In this document: positions 1 through 9,715 of the stretch, piece after piece
Position numbering within the stretch: position 1 is the first letter of the stretch
Layout of the letters: every line of letters starts with the position of its first letter
Assembly (NCBI RefSeq): GCF_022200785.1
Contig: NZ_CP087585.1
Coordinates: 124,001-188,000 of the forward strand
Direction of reading: 5' to 3'
DNA: 64,000 nt
Origin: Pedobacter mucosus
Lineage (GTDB): Bacteria; Bacteroidota; Bacteroidia; Sphingobacteriales; Sphingobacteriaceae
Made by a program: the position numbers and the translations under genes
The notes under the pieces: generated by a model
The model's database searches: none
Told to the model about the DNA's origin: nothing
Seen by the model: the letters and a program-made list of their open reading frames with translations, nothing else

Positions 1-480
1 AAAGGCAAGTTCGGCTGCTAATGTTAATGCCATTCCCTCAACAGCACCTTTTGCTGCAGCAATGCTGGCATGATAAGGCATTCCTGTTTTTGCGGCTACC
101 GAACTTAAGAAAACTATAGAAGATCCTGCTGCGCTTTTAAGCGACTTCAATGCCTGCTTAATTACCCGGGCCGCACCTAAAACATTAAGTTTATAATCGT
201 TCAAAAAATCTTCATCGGTTAACCGGTTAAAAGGTTTAAGGGTTATGCTGCCAACAGAATATACCAAACCGTGAAGTTGTGCGGGTAAAAATTGTTCAAT
301 TTCGGTATTATTTTCAGTGATATCGCTTTGCAAAAACTGAACATCGGTAGGCCATTCCTCAGATGCTGATCTTGAAATAACATAAATCTTTGCCTTATTT
401 TGGTGAAGTAATTTGACAAGCGATAAGCCAATGCCAGAACTACCACCTACAACCAACACATTCTTTCCTTCAAAATTCAT
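1..480 (-). CDS. SDR family oxidoreductase, C-terminus cut by window edge
   Basis: This is a short-chain dehydrogenase/reductase whose 3' part lies beyond the window. Reading from the ATG at 480, the protein begins MNFEGKNVLVVGGSSGIG, the Rossmann fold with the TGxxxGIG-type glycine motif for NAD(P) binding. Further on come the S-S-V stretch that usually holds the catalytic Ser and, about 13 residues later, the Y-x-A-x-K-like region. Here that reads YHASIAAAK, with Tyr and Lys in the expected places. The substrate cannot be told. It is read in the same direction as the glycosidase gene that starts at 2357, with a 41-base gap after that gene's stop. Confidence 0.85.
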   Translation of the reverse strand, partial: MNFEGKNVLVVGGSSGIGLSLVKLLHQNKAKIYVISRSASEEWPTDVQFLQSDITENNTEIEQFLPAQLHGLVYSVGSITLKPFNRLTDEDFLNDYKLNVLGAARVIKQALKSLKSAAGSSIVFLSSVAAKTGMPYHASIAAAKGAVEGMALTLAAELAF

Positions 481-521
481 ATTATTATTTTATTATATCG
501 TCTAATTTTTAAATGCCATAA

Positions 522-2357
522 TTAAATATTGCTGCTTCCTAGCAAGCCTTCGGGCACTTTTAATGCTCCGGTTGTAAAATCAATTATGCCGTTTCTTTCA
601 TCCTCAATATTGGTAGCCTGCGTGTATACATCACCTGCAATGGCATGTCGCCTAAGCTCTTTTTTAAATAAAGCGATTTGCGATGCCCGATCGTCCTGGT
701 CAGTTGGGCCACCATAATCAGCGAAACCAAAACCACCCCACTCACTAATAATTAATGGCACCTGCTTTCGGAAAAAAAACGGATCGCCAACGGTTAACGG
801 AAATGCCGCAACACCTTCCATTTGCCCAGCTTGTAAATCTTCTAATCGTTTAGCCCAGTTATGTAAGTCTGGCGTATAGATGTGTACCGTTAATAAATCA
901 GATTTTAGTCTGCCTAAATAACTAATGTGTTGCCAGCCATCGTTATCTACCACCAAATATTGTGGATATGCAATTTGCATAAAATGATAAAGGCCGATAA
1001 TGTAATTCTGCGTTTCAGGATTTGTCGCAATATCTTGGGCACCCCAATCTTCATTGTATAGGCTCCAGATTACCACCGAAGGATGTGTACCTATTAAGGC
1101 GAGCATTCTCAATAATTCTGCTTGATGATTTTTACGGCTCCTTTCATTAGAACTATGCGGACTTGGAACTTCCACCCACAATAGCAGACCAATTTTATCA
1201 GCCAGATTATAAATACGAGGATCAACACCTGCAATGTGAATGCGAACCAGGTTGCAACCAAGCTTTTTCATAGCATACATATGACGCCTAATTTCCTGAT
1301 AGCTTGCATTTCCAGGCTGGTATAAAATTCCATCTAAGTAAACAGATTGATTATTTAAATAAATATGTTTACCTCGGGCTTCTATTTTTCGCAAGCCAAA
1401 GTTTGTTTCTATTTGCGCAGAATAGCCTTCCTCATCTACAAGTTCTGCCACAAGGCGATAACGATGTGGATTTTCTGGCGACCAAAGTACCGCGTCTGGT
1501 ATTTCGAATACTAGGCGTTGCGATTTTTGACCGAATTCAAGATTTAAGGAAAAACTATCAGTGGTAACTGGAATTTCGTCACCCTTATTTTTGTACACAT
1601 TTAAACGAATCGTGTATAAGCCAGGATCATAAATTCTCGTTGTTAAATTAAGCCTTACCAAATTATCTTCTACAAGGCTAACCACATCGAGCCTCGAGCG
1701 TAATCTATTGCGTTCGACTGATTCAAGCCATACACTTCTAATTGCACCAGTATAGGTTTGGTACCATATACCACCACGTTTATATACATACGATTCTTGC
1801 TTTCCACGAGGCATATCGGCATCCATGGCATCTTCGATTCTAACGGTTAGCCGATTATTTTGAGGTAAAATATTGTTATTATCCAGCTCATATGAAAATG
1901 ACGTGTAGCCGCCGGTATGTATTTCTTCACCTTCAATGGTGCGCAAAGGGTTTCCATTTAGCCATACGCGGGTTTCATATCCGCAGGCACCAAAAGTTAA
2001 TTGTAAAAGATTTCTTTTGTTAGCTTCATTGTCGGCCAATACAGGCATAGGGAATTCACGTTCATACCAAACTACAATTTTGTTCTGCCAGGATTTTCCA
2101 TCATTTAATCTTGCTTGTTCGATATGTTTTTCAATAGTGCCTGGCCAACTGGCAACACTTTCGTAATCATGTCCAAGATGCCAATCTTCCACAAGACCTA
2201 AATCTTCACTGTCGATAGTAAAGCGCCATTCTCCATCCAGAATAACATATGAATTGGGTCTGATTACTGCTCTAGGAATTGGATTAATTACAAATTGCTC
2301 ATCATAACTTTCCTCTCTAGCCGTTGATAAACCGTAATTTAAATGCTCTGATTTCAT
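522..2357 (-). CDS. Glycoside hydrolase family 2 protein
   Basis: A 611-residue enzyme of the GH2 (beta-galactosidase/beta-glucuronidase/beta-mannosidase) type. Residues about 35-220 form the sugar-binding jelly roll, about 220-325 the immunoglobulin-like domain and about 330-600 the TIM barrel. The catalytic acid/base is seen in the NE pair (N435-E436, within WSLYNEDWG) and the nucleophile in IISEWGG (E539). No signal peptide is visible, so it is probably cytoplasmic. It is shorter than classical LacZ (about 1000 residues) and lacks the C-terminal domain 5, as is usual for the short GH2 group. The exact sugar specificity is not readable from the sequence. It shares orientation with the SDR gene downstream and the acyltransferase upstream. 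Confidence 0.88.
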   Translation of the reverse strand: MKSEHLNYGLSTAREESYDEQFVINPIPRAVIRPNSYVILDGEWRFTIDSEDLGLVEDWHLGHDYESVASWPGTIEKHIEQARLNDGKSWQNKIVVWYEREFPMPVLADNEANKRNLLQLTFGACGYETRVWLNGNPLRTIEGEEIHTGGYTSFSYELDNNNILPQNNRLTVRIEDAMDADMPRGKQESYVYKRGGIWYQTYTGAIRSVWLESVERNRLRSRLDVVSLVEDNLVRLNLTTRIYDPGLYTIRLNVYKNKGDEIPVTTDSFSLNLEFGQKSQRLVFEIPDAVLWSPENPHRYRLVAELVDEEGYSAQIETNFGLRKIEARGKHIYLNNQSVYLDGILYQPGNASYQEIRRHMYAMKKLGCNLVRIHIAGVDPRIYNLADKIGLLLWVEVPSPHSSNERSRKNHQAELLRMLALIGTHPSVVIWSLYNEDWGAQDIATNPETQNYIIGLYHFMQIAYPQYLVVDNDGWQHISYLGRLKSDLLTVHIYTPDLHNWAKRLEDLQAGQMEGVAAFPLTVGDPFFFRKQVPLIISEWGGFGFADYGGPTDQDDRASQIALFKKELRRHAIAGDVYTQATNIEDERNGIIDFTTGALKVPEGLLGSSNI

Positions 2358-2470
2358 TCGTGATAGATTATGTTATAGTATACGCCTACAACAGCTAAAT
2401 GTTTCAGAAAACAGTAATCTATTAAAAGGAAAATGAAATCGTCAGAATAAAATATACAAATTGCTATCAA

Positions 2471-3583
2471 TTAAAGTCTTTTCCGTAACCATTTGCGAAC
2501 TGGTTCATCATACCATTTTAAAGATATGTAAGCTAACACAATTCCAGCTATCAAAATGAGTAAGGCATACGGCCAAACCTGAACAATGGTTATGCCTTTA
2601 TTATTGCTGATCCAGGCTACATAAAAATAGACCAACGGGTAATGAACCAGGTAAAGCGGATAAGAGATATCACCTAAAAATTTGCATATTTTTTGCTCCC
2701 TCTTACTATGCAAAACGCCACTTGCGCCAAGATATACAATAAGTGGGAAAACAATTATTATGCAAATAGACTCATAAATGCCGTTCATCCAGAGGTGATC
2801 AGCACCGCCAATACGCGGCATATAAAGTACAGTTGCTATTAAAAGGCTGCAATATAAAAACGCGTTTTTAATTCGGGTTGGTTTAGCGATACGTGAAAGC
2901 AATAAACCTGCAAAAAAAGGATACATGGTTCGGGTTAGCCCAATACGTACCTGTTCCACATTTAATGTCCACCCACCACTAACATCGCCGTTTGTAATTG
3001 CCAGTTGCGCAAGCGCTATAGCTGCAATGATAACTAAAATACTTAATGCTGTTTTTGAGAATTTCCTGATCCAGATTGCATAAAGTATATTGGCAATGTA
3101 TTCAAAAAATAACGACCAACCCACGCTGTTTAGCGGGTGCATCTCTTGCCAGCCACGAATATCAAGTGATAATGGTACCGGCAATATTGTATAACCAATG
3201 AGCATTACCAGCAGCATTTTCCAGATCGGGATAGTATGGATGAGCGGCCAGATTGTGGAATCGGTAAAATAGAATCCGATAGCGCCAAGGGTGATCCCTA
3301 AAATCACCATCGGCTGCAAACGTTCAACGCGTCGTTTAAAAAAATTACCCACCGGCATTTTATGCCATCTATCATCATAGGCATAGCCGATTACAAAACC
3401 CGATAATAAAAAGAAAAAATCTACAGCCAAGTAGCCGTGGTTAACCAGAATATCTAAATGTCCGGTTGCTAATGGTTCGGCTAAGTGAAAGGTTACAACA
3501 ATAATAGCTGCTACACCGCGAAGGCCATCAAGTATAGGATAATGTGGCTTGGTGGCCAGCTCATTAGTCAAGTTAATTCTCAT
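2471..3583 (-). CDS. Acyltransferase 3 family membrane protein
   Basis: A 370-residue polytopic inner-membrane protein of the OafA/YrhL type, which moves acyl groups onto sugars, lipids or peptidoglycan. The N-terminus (LDGLRGVAAIIVVTFHL) shows the family's first transmembrane helix with the conserved Arg and the His of the active site. About ten hydrophobic helices follow, ending with a basic tail (RKWLRKRL). It lacks the extra SGNH hydrolase domain of the long family members. The acceptor molecule is unknown. It lies 113 bases upstream of the glycosidase gene in the same direction, so a link to carbohydrate handling is possible but not shown. Confidence 0.87.
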   Translation of the reverse strand: MRINLTNELATKPHYPILDGLRGVAAIIVVTFHLAEPLATGHLDILVNHGYLAVDFFFLLSGFVIGYAYDDRWHKMPVGNFFKRRVERLQPMVILGITLGAIGFYFTDSTIWPLIHTIPIWKMLLVMLIGYTILPVPLSLDIRGWQEMHPLNSVGWSLFFEYIANILYAIWIRKFSKTALSILVIIAAIALAQLAITNGDVSGGWTLNVEQVRIGLTRTMYPFFAGLLLSRIAKPTRIKNAFLYCSLLIATVLYMPRIGGADHLWMNGIYESICIIIVFPLIVYLGASGVLHSKREQKICKFLGDISYPLYLVHYPLVYFYVAWISNNKGITIVQVWPYALLILIAGIVLAYISLKWYDEPVRKWLRKRL

Positions 3584-3863
3584 TTAATGTTTGTAAGAAT
3601 TGCAATTTGTAAAAAAATGCCAACATGTAATGATTTAAATTGACTTAACAAGACTTCAATTTTTTCATTTAGTCGGTTAATATCACGTAATAGAGAAAAA
3701 TAATTACACACCTATTAAAAGATATACCAATATTACTGATTTGCGAGCAAGTGTTTGGCTTTCTTAATGGAATGGTTAATTTTGGCACTTCAAAAGTTAA
3801 TAGTTGCATAACAAATCAATTTCGACTTTGTCTTGGAATTGATTTATCGCGTTTTAAAAATAT

Positions 3864-5864
3864 ATGAATAAAAAATTACTTGCTGCTGGCTTAGTAAAAT
3901 GCTTGCTATTTATTTCCTATTGTTCATTCGGACAAGTGGCAGATACGGCGAAGAGATCCTTCCAATTGGGTCAGGTTAATATTTTGGGGATTAGAGATAG
4001 CCTTCGTTCTAATAGATTAAATTCAGCTCAGCTTAACCTTTATAACCGGTATGATGTTTCGCATGCCTTAAACTTACTTCCGGGCATAACCTTAACGGCA
4101 GTAGGCCCAAGAAATGAGTCTGCTGTAAGTGTAAGGGGTTTCGACCTAAGGCAAGTGCCTATTTATTTAGATGGGGTGCCATTATATGTTCCGTATGATG
4201 GTTACGTAGATTTGGCCAGGTATAATACTTTCAACCTGTCAGAAATTGTGGTTGCTAAAGGGTATTCATCAATCCTTTACGGACCAAATGCAGAAGGCGG
4301 AGCCATCAATTTAATTAGTCGTAAACCTTTCAAAACATTTGAATTGAATGCCGCAGTTGGTTACCTAAGTGGTGGCTATAGACTAAACACCAATATTGGT
4401 GGAAACCTAGGGAAATTCTACTACCAGCTTTCTGCTTCACAGCTTAAGAGGGATTATTTTCCGCTATCAAAAGATTTTATCCCAACGGCAACTGAAGATG
4501 GTGGACGCCGTGATAATGCATATAATAATGATATTGATTTAAGTGGAAAGATTGGTTTCACGCCAACCACTTCGCAAGAGTATGCGGTAGGATACAATTT
4601 TCATCATGGTAAAAAAGGAACGCCTGTTTATACAGGTGATGATACCCAGAATGCACTTTTGAGAAATCCCAGGTATTGGCAATGGCCAAAATGGGATACG
4701 CAAGGTGTTTATCTGATTAGTAATAATAAGCTTAATGCAACTAACGTGATTAAAACCCGTTGGTATTATGATAAGTTTGTTAATCAGCTAAATAGCTATG
4801 ATAACGCGGGCTATTCAATTATGACAAGAGGTTATGCATTTACCAGCAACTATGATGATTATACTTTAGGCAATAGCATCGTGTTTGAAAATACAGATAT
4901 CGTTAATAATAGTTTTAGCATTGTTGGTCAATTTAAGCAAGATGTACATAAAGAAAATAATTTGGGAGAACCGGTAAGAAGAAGTGCTGATAATAATTTC
5001 TATTTGGGTATTGAAGATACCTATCACATCACTTCAGCTTTGAAAGTGAATGTGGGATTGGCTTACAATAATCGCCGAAGTACCCAAGCTCAGCAATTTA
5101 CCAATAATACCATTTCTAATTTGCCAGCAAATACCAATGATGCCTGGAATATTCAAGGGCTTGTTCAGTATGATTTTAACGAAAGTAATGCAGTTTCGTT
5201 CTCTGTTGCCAGAAAAACCCGTTTCGCAACGATTAAAGATAGGTATTCTTTTCGTTTTGGAACGGCCATCCCAAATCCTGATTTAAAGGCAGAAGATGCA
5301 TTGAATTATGATTTAAGCTATCATTCACTATATTTCGGGAAACTATCCGTGGATGCATCCGGCTTTTACAGCAAAATAAGTAATAGCATTCAAACGGTAA
5401 ACAATGTTCGTAGAGATCCGGTAACGAACGTTAATCAATCACAAATTCAGAATGTAGGAAAGGCCGAATATTATGGTGCTGAATTTGCAGTTGGCTACCC
5501 GTTATTTACGCAATTGCGTGTTGATGCAAACTACACTTACATTAAAAGAAATAACTTATCGGCACCACAAATTTTCTTTACTGATGTGCCGAACCACAAA
5601 GTTTTTGCATCTATGCAATATACGCCAGTTTCAAAATTATACATTTTGGCTTCAGAAGAATACAACTCGAAAAGGTATAGCACCAGTTATGGCACCGTTT
5701 CTGGGGCTTTTTATTTAACCAATATAAAAGCAAACCTAAAGTTGCCGAAAGGGTTTTCTTTTGAGGCTGGTGTAAACAATATCTTTGATAAAAATTATAC
5801 ATTGGTTGAAGGTTTTCCGGAGCAAGGCAGAAATTATTTTGCCAACGTGATGTTTAACTATTAG
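3864..5864 (+). CDS. TonB-dependent receptor of the molybdenum locus
   Basis: A 666-residue outer-membrane receptor. A signal peptide ends near FSFGQ (residue 24). The plug domain follows directly (about residues 40-150), with typical plug stretches such as SVRGFDLRQVPIYLDGVPL and a G-G-A-I-N motif. The rest is a beta-barrel ending in an aromatic residue (NVMFNY), as required for barrel insertion. There is no N-terminal carboxypeptidase-like domain, so this is a metal/siderophore-type receptor rather than SusC. It is followed in the same direction by a cytochrome c peroxidase, a molybdopterin-domain protein and modABC. From this context I infer that it may import molybdate or a molybdenum complex across the outer membrane; the ligand is not proven. 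Confidence 0.88.
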   Translation: MNKKLLAAGLVKCLLFISYCSFGQVADTAKRSFQLGQVNILGIRDSLRSNRLNSAQLNLYNRYDVSHALNLLPGITLTAVGPRNESAVSVRGFDLRQVPIYLDGVPLYVPYDGYVDLARYNTFNLSEIVVAKGYSSILYGPNAEGGAINLISRKPFKTFELNAAVGYLSGGYRLNTNIGGNLGKFYYQLSASQLKRDYFPLSKDFIPTATEDGGRRDNAYNNDIDLSGKIGFTPTTSQEYAVGYNFHHGKKGTPVYTGDDTQNALLRNPRYWQWPKWDTQGVYLISNNKLNATNVIKTRWYYDKFVNQLNSYDNAGYSIMTRGYAFTSNYDDYTLGNSIVFENTDIVNNSFSIVGQFKQDVHKENNLGEPVRRSADNNFYLGIEDTYHITSALKVNVGLAYNNRRSTQAQQFTNNTISNLPANTNDAWNIQGLVQYDFNESNAVSFSVARKTRFATIKDRYSFRFGTAIPNPDLKAEDALNYDLSYHSLYFGKLSVDASGFYSKISNSIQTVNNVRRDPVTNVNQSQIQNVGKAEYYGAEFAVGYPLFTQLRVDANYTYIKRNNLSAPQIFFTDVPNHKVFASMQYTPVSKLYILASEEYNSKRYSTSYGTVSGAFYLTNIKANLKLPKGFSFEAGVNNIFDKNYTLVEGFPEQGRNYFANVMFNY

Positions 5865-5938
5865 AAAAATTCTGTTGATTTTTCTTCATTCCATTAAAAG
5901 ATTAATTTTATCCTAATAGTAAAGAATTTGAAGCTTTT

Positions 5939-7063
5939 ATGAAAAGTAAAATAAAGAAAATTAACAAAAGGAATTACCAAATTATAGCTGGTATTCCATT
6001 GTTGTTTTTTCTGCTTTTTGCATTATCTTCCTTAAAAAGTGAAGAGGATGAAATACAAAAAGGGATTTTTATTTTTGCTTATCCAACTTCTTTTGGTAAC
6101 CGTATTAATGTACCTGAAGATAATCTAACAACTAACCAAGGCGTATATCTTGGTCGCAGGCTTTTTTATGAAGTACGTTTATCTGCAAATAATTCGCTTT
6201 CATGCGGCAGTTGTCATATGCAAGCTAAGGCTTTTACCGATGGTCGAAAACTGAGTATAGGCGTAGATAAAAATAGTACCGAAAGGAACACGATGGCCTT
6301 GGTAAATTTACTTTGGAATCGAAAATTTTTCTGGGATGCCCGTTCAAATTCGCTGGAGGCTCAGGCTAGTTTCCCGATGACAAACCCACATGAAATGGGT
6401 CAGTCGCTGGCTATATCCGTAAAAAAGCTGCAGTCAACGAATTATTATCCAAAGCTTTTCAAAGCTGTATTCGGTGATGAACAGGTTACTGGCGATCGTA
6501 TTGTAAAAGCGCTGGCGCAATTTGAAAGAACCTTAATCTCTGCTGATTCTCGTTACGATCGTTATTTAAATCAATCTATTAAATTGTCTGATGCCGAAAT
6601 GAAAGGGATTCTACTTTTTAATACCGCTCCAAACTCTGATAAGCAAATTAGAGGTGCGAATTGTGCCCACTGCCATGGCGGACCAAAAAATTATATGGAA
6701 CTGTTTCATAATAATGGTTTGGATAGTACTTTCAAAGATGCTGGTATTGGAGCAATAACTGGTTTGCAAAGTGATCAGGGAAGATTTAAAATTCCAACTT
6801 TGCGCAACATTGCATTAAGCGCCCCTTACATGCATGATGGCAGATTTGCTACACTTGAAGAAGTTGTGGAACATTATAGCGAACATATACAAAATTCAAA
6901 TTCTTTAAGTGCATTTCTTCAAAACGAATCGAATGTTAAAGGTTCTTTATCCGTAAAGCTTAAGCCTGATGAAAAAAAAGACCTTATCGCTTTCCTAAAT
7001 ACCTTAACCGATTATACCTTTGTAGCCAACCCTAATTTTTCGAATCCCTTTTTAAAACCATAG
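5939..7063 (+). CDS. Di-heme cytochrome c peroxidase (MauG/CcpA family)
   Basis: A 374-residue periplasmic protein, anchored or exported by the hydrophobic N-terminus (about residues 14-31). Two c-type heme sites are visible: C89-G-S-C-H93 and C242-A-H-C-H246. The region ALSAPYMHDGRFATLEEV is the usual C-terminal signature with the Met ligand of the electron-transfer heme. Such enzymes reduce hydrogen peroxide using electrons from small c-type cytochromes; MauG relatives oxidise protein side chains instead. It starts 74 bases after the receptor gene, and its stop is directly followed by the next gene (one base between), so it is part of the same operon. Its role next to molybdate uptake genes is unexplained. 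Confidence 0.9.
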   Translation: MKSKIKKINKRNYQIIAGIPLLFFLLFALSSLKSEEDEIQKGIFIFAYPTSFGNRINVPEDNLTTNQGVYLGRRLFYEVRLSANNSLSCGSCHMQAKAFTDGRKLSIGVDKNSTERNTMALVNLLWNRKFFWDARSNSLEAQASFPMTNPHEMGQSLAISVKKLQSTNYYPKLFKAVFGDEQVTGDRIVKALAQFERTLISADSRYDRYLNQSIKLSDAEMKGILLFNTAPNSDKQIRGANCAHCHGGPKNYMELFHNNGLDSTFKDAGIGAITGLQSDQGRFKIPTLRNIALSAPYMHDGRFATLEEVVEHYSEHIQNSNSLSAFLQNESNVKGSLSVKLKPDEKKDLIAFLNTLTDYTFVANPNFSNPFLKP

Positions 7064-7064
7064 C

Positions 7065-7571
7065 ATGAAAAAACATATTTCTACTGCGATTCTTTTTTTG
7101 TTTATAACACTGGGCTTTGCCAATTTTACAAATGCCCAGGAAAAATCTGCAGCTGCTGTAAAAATTAGTGGAGAACTTTCCAAACCTCTTTCTGTAACCG
7201 TTGCTGATCTTCAAAAAATGCCAAGAATTACGGTAAGCAGGAAGGATAAGGATAATAAAGAACATCAATACGCAGGGGTTTCCTTATCATCTTTACTTAC
7301 CAGTTTAGGTGCAACAACCGGAAAAGATCTTCGTGGTGAAAACCTGACTAAATACGTTATTGTAGAAGCTAGTGATGGTTATCAAGTTATATTTTCGCTT
7401 GCAGAGTTAGATCCGGATTTTACGGATGATAAAATTATTTTAGCCGATACTATCGATAATGCACTACTCGCAACGGCCGATGGTCCTTTTAGGATTATTG
7501 TTCAAAATGATAAAAAACCTGCACGATGTATTAAGCAAGTTAACAGCATCAGAATTGGCTTTGCGAAATAA
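7065..7571 (+). CDS. Small exported molybdopterin-binding-domain-like protein
   Basis: A 168-residue protein with a clear signal peptide (cleavage after about residue 24, TNAQ). The mature part looks like a short form of the oxidoreductase molybdopterin-binding (sulfite-oxidase-like) fold: ISGELSKPLSVTVADLQKMP at the start, then YAGVSLSSLLTSLGA and DGYQVIFSLAEL, and the C-terminal VNSIRIGF. Similar small proteins often sit next to modABC genes. It begins one base after the peroxidase stop and is 29 bases from modA. It may bind the cofactor or molybdate in the periplasm, or serve as a partner of the peroxidase. No cysteine ligand in the standard position was identified, so enzyme activity is uncertain. 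Confidence 0.72.
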   Translation: MKKHISTAILFLFITLGFANFTNAQEKSAAAVKISGELSKPLSVTVADLQKMPRITVSRKDKDNKEHQYAGVSLSSLLTSLGATTGKDLRGENLTKYVIVEASDGYQVIFSLAELDPDFTDDKIILADTIDNALLATADGPFRIIVQNDKKPARCIKQVNSIRIGFAK

Positions 7572-7600
7572 CGGAATATTAGATCATTAATTTATAAACT

Positions 7601-8371
7601 ATGTTTAATACAAAATCATTTTGCATTGGTATTTTTTTGGTGATTTTGCTAGCCACAAATTTCCATTCTTCTGCGCAAACGCTGCGAATTGCGGTAGCCG
7701 CAAACGCACAAGGACTAATTAAAAAGTTGCAAGCCGATTTTAAAAAACAAACGGGTATTGAAACCGAGTCTATAGTTGGCGCATCCGGCAAACTTACTGC
7801 TCAAATTATGAACGGTGCACCATATGATGTTTTTCTATCAGCAGATACGGAGTTTCCTAACAAGCTTTTTAACGCAGGATTTGGCCTTGCAAAACCCAAG
7901 ATTTATGCATTAGGCAGTTTGATTATTTGTGGTTCTGCTACAGGAGATTTGAAAAATTGGCAAATTTTGCTGCAAAGTGAAACCATAAAAAAGATTGCAA
8001 TTGCAAATCCAAAAACTGCACCTTACGGTCGAGCAGCCGAAGAAAGTTTAAAATTTTATAAGCTCGATGCTAACCTTAAAAGTAAGCTGGTTTATGGAGA
8101 AAGTATTTCGCAGGTAAATACTTATCTGCAAACGCGTACAGTAAATATCGGTTTCACAACCGAATCCTTTCTATACGAGAACATTAATAAATCCGGATTA
8201 AAATGGGCAAGGGTAGATGAAAAAAGTTATGGTAAAATTGAACAGGCCGTTATTTTGCTTTCCAATGCAAAAAAATCAGGAATGGTTAATGCTCAAAAGT
8301 TTTATGATTACATTTCTTCCGCAACCGCCAAAAAAATTATTGCCAATAGTGGTTATCATCTTCCAAAATAA
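7601..8371 (+). CDS. modA: Molybdate ABC transporter substrate-binding protein
   Basis: A 256-residue periplasmic binding protein with a signal peptide ending near HSSAQ (residue 25). The mature start TLRIAVAANAQGLIKKLQADF and the segment GASGKLTAQIMNGAPYDVFLSAD are typical of ModA, whose anion site is made of Ser and main-chain amides. It captures molybdate (or tungstate) and hands it to the ModB permease. It is followed nine bases later by modB and then modC, the standard order. Length and all landmarks fit the family, so the call is firm. Confidence 0.92.
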   Translation: MFNTKSFCIGIFLVILLATNFHSSAQTLRIAVAANAQGLIKKLQADFKKQTGIETESIVGASGKLTAQIMNGAPYDVFLSADTEFPNKLFNAGFGLAKPKIYALGSLIICGSATGDLKNWQILLQSETIKKIAIANPKTAPYGRAAEESLKFYKLDANLKSKLVYGESISQVNTYLQTRTVNIGFTTESFLYENINKSGLKWARVDEKSYGKIEQAVILLSNAKKSGMVNAQKFYDYISSATAKKIIANSGYHLPK

Positions 8372-8380
8372 AAGCAAATA

Positions 8381-9052
8381 ATGGATATGGAACCAATATG
8401 GTTAAGCATTAAGCTCGCCATGATCACCACAATTTTTTTACTGTTTGTTGGTATCCCGGTAGCTTATTGGCTTTCTCGTAAACAAAGTATTGTTAAAGTA
8501 ATTATCGAAGCCTTTATAACGATGCCTTTGGTACTTCCGCCATCTGTACTTGGCTTTTATTTGCTTCTTGCTTTCAGTCCTAACAATGCTTTTGGAATTT
8601 GGCTACACCGTCATTTTGATTTGCAACTGGTTTTTTCTTTCAAAGGATTAGTAATCGCATCTATCATTTATAGTCTCCCGTTTATGGTCAGCCCAATTAA
8701 AGCAGCCTTTTCACATTTGCCAAGGTCGATGTCCGAAGCTTCATATGTTATGGGTAAATCGAAGATTGAAACCTTTTTTTACATACTTCTGCCAAACATT
8801 AAGCCTTCTATATTTACTGCGGCAGTACTAACATTTGCCCATACTTTGGGCGAATTTGGTGTAGTTTTAATGATCGGTGGCAATATTCCTGGGGAAACCA
8901 AAGTTGCCTCTATCGCTATTTATGATGCTGTAGAAACCATGGATTATGGCTTGGCCAATTCATATGCGCTAATCTTGTTTGCGATAACTTTTATCATTGT
9001 AATAGGTGTTTTTGTAGTAAATAGAAATGCTGTTAAAAGTCCATTCGAATGA
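8381..9052 (+). CDS. modB: Molybdate ABC transporter permease
   Basis: A 223-residue inner-membrane permease with five to six hydrophobic helices. The loop that contacts the ATPase is visible in the region around residues 115-175 (SEASYVMGKSKIETFFYILLP and AHTLGEFGVVLMIGGN), which matches ModB/CysT-type permeases. It forms the channel of the molybdate importer. The start ATG lies nine bases after the modA stop, and its end overlaps the first codon of modC by four bases, so the two are translationally coupled. Confidence 0.92.
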   Translation: MDMEPIWLSIKLAMITTIFLLFVGIPVAYWLSRKQSIVKVIIEAFITMPLVLPPSVLGFYLLLAFSPNNAFGIWLHRHFDLQLVFSFKGLVIASIIYSLPFMVSPIKAAFSHLPRSMSEASYVMGKSKIETFFYILLPNIKPSIFTAAVLTFAHTLGEFGVVLMIGGNIPGETKVASIAIYDAVETMDYGLANSYALILFAITFIIVIGVFVVNRNAVKSPFE

Positions 9053-9663
9053 TAAAAATTGATGTCGTAAAAAAAATTGGTGGCAAATATGGAAATTTCG
9101 AGCTCAAAGTAAATACAGCTTTCCATTTAAACGCGGTTACCCAAATTTCTGGTCCTTCGGGAATTGGGAAAACCACCTTACTTAAAATTCTTGCAGGATT
9201 AATTGTGCCGGATAAAGGTAAGATTATGGTTGATGATGCTGTTTGGTTTGATGAAGACAAAAAGCATTTAAAAAAAGCACAGGATCGTCAGGTGGGTTTC
9301 GTTTTTCAAGACTATGCGCTGTTTCCAAATATGACCGTTAAAAATCATCTTGAATATGGTACGAATGACCTAAAGTATATTGAACTTCTGCTTGCGCTTG
9401 GTGAAATGAAATCCTTCGAAAATAGTTACCCTAAACAACTTTCAGGCGGACAGCAACAAAGGCTAGCCATACTTAGGGCACTTTCTACAAAACCCAAACT
9501 GTTACTTATGGACGAGCCATTTTCTGCTTTAGATCAAGAATTGAAAAGCCGATTATTGCCTAAGCTGAAACAATTATTCACAGCGCAACGCACCACGGTG
9601 ATTGTTGTAACTCATCAGGAAAATGAATTGCGTGATTATAATCCATATACTTTTAAACTCTAA
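9049..9663 (+). CDS. modC: Molybdate-type ABC transporter ATP-binding protein, short form
   Basis: A 204-residue ABC ATPase. Walker A is GPSGIGKTT (residues 35-43), the signature is LSGGQQQR, and Walker B is LLLMDEPFSALD. A switch His is seen in VVTHQ. The protein overlaps modB by four bases and powers that permease. It is much shorter than classical ModC (about 350 residues): the C-terminal TOBE/mop domain, which binds molybdate and regulates the pump, is absent. The lack of the domain is seen directly; loss of molybdate trans-inhibition is an inference. It is the last gene of the run that begins with the receptor at 3864. Confidence 0.9.
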   Translation: MIKIDVVKKIGGKYGNFELKVNTAFHLNAVTQISGPSGIGKTTLLKILAGLIVPDKGKIMVDDAVWFDEDKKHLKKAQDRQVGFVFQDYALFPNMTVKNHLEYGTNDLKYIELLLALGEMKSFENSYPKQLSGGQQQRLAILRALSTKPKLLLMDEPFSALDQELKSRLLPKLKQLFTAQRTTVIVVTHQENELRDYNPYTFKL

Positions 9664-9715
9664 AAAGCAACTACTCGCCAGAAATTTATCAATCAAATCT
9701 CTAAAGTAAAAAACA

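Noticed and set aside
243..446. A 67-residue minus-strand ORF within the SDR gene
   Set aside because: It is a shadow of the SDR frame, whose Rossmann motif is clear.
3584..3863. A riboswitch or Moco-type RNA before the molybdenum locus
   Set aside because: I looked for long paired stems before the receptor gene and saw none that would support an RNA structure.
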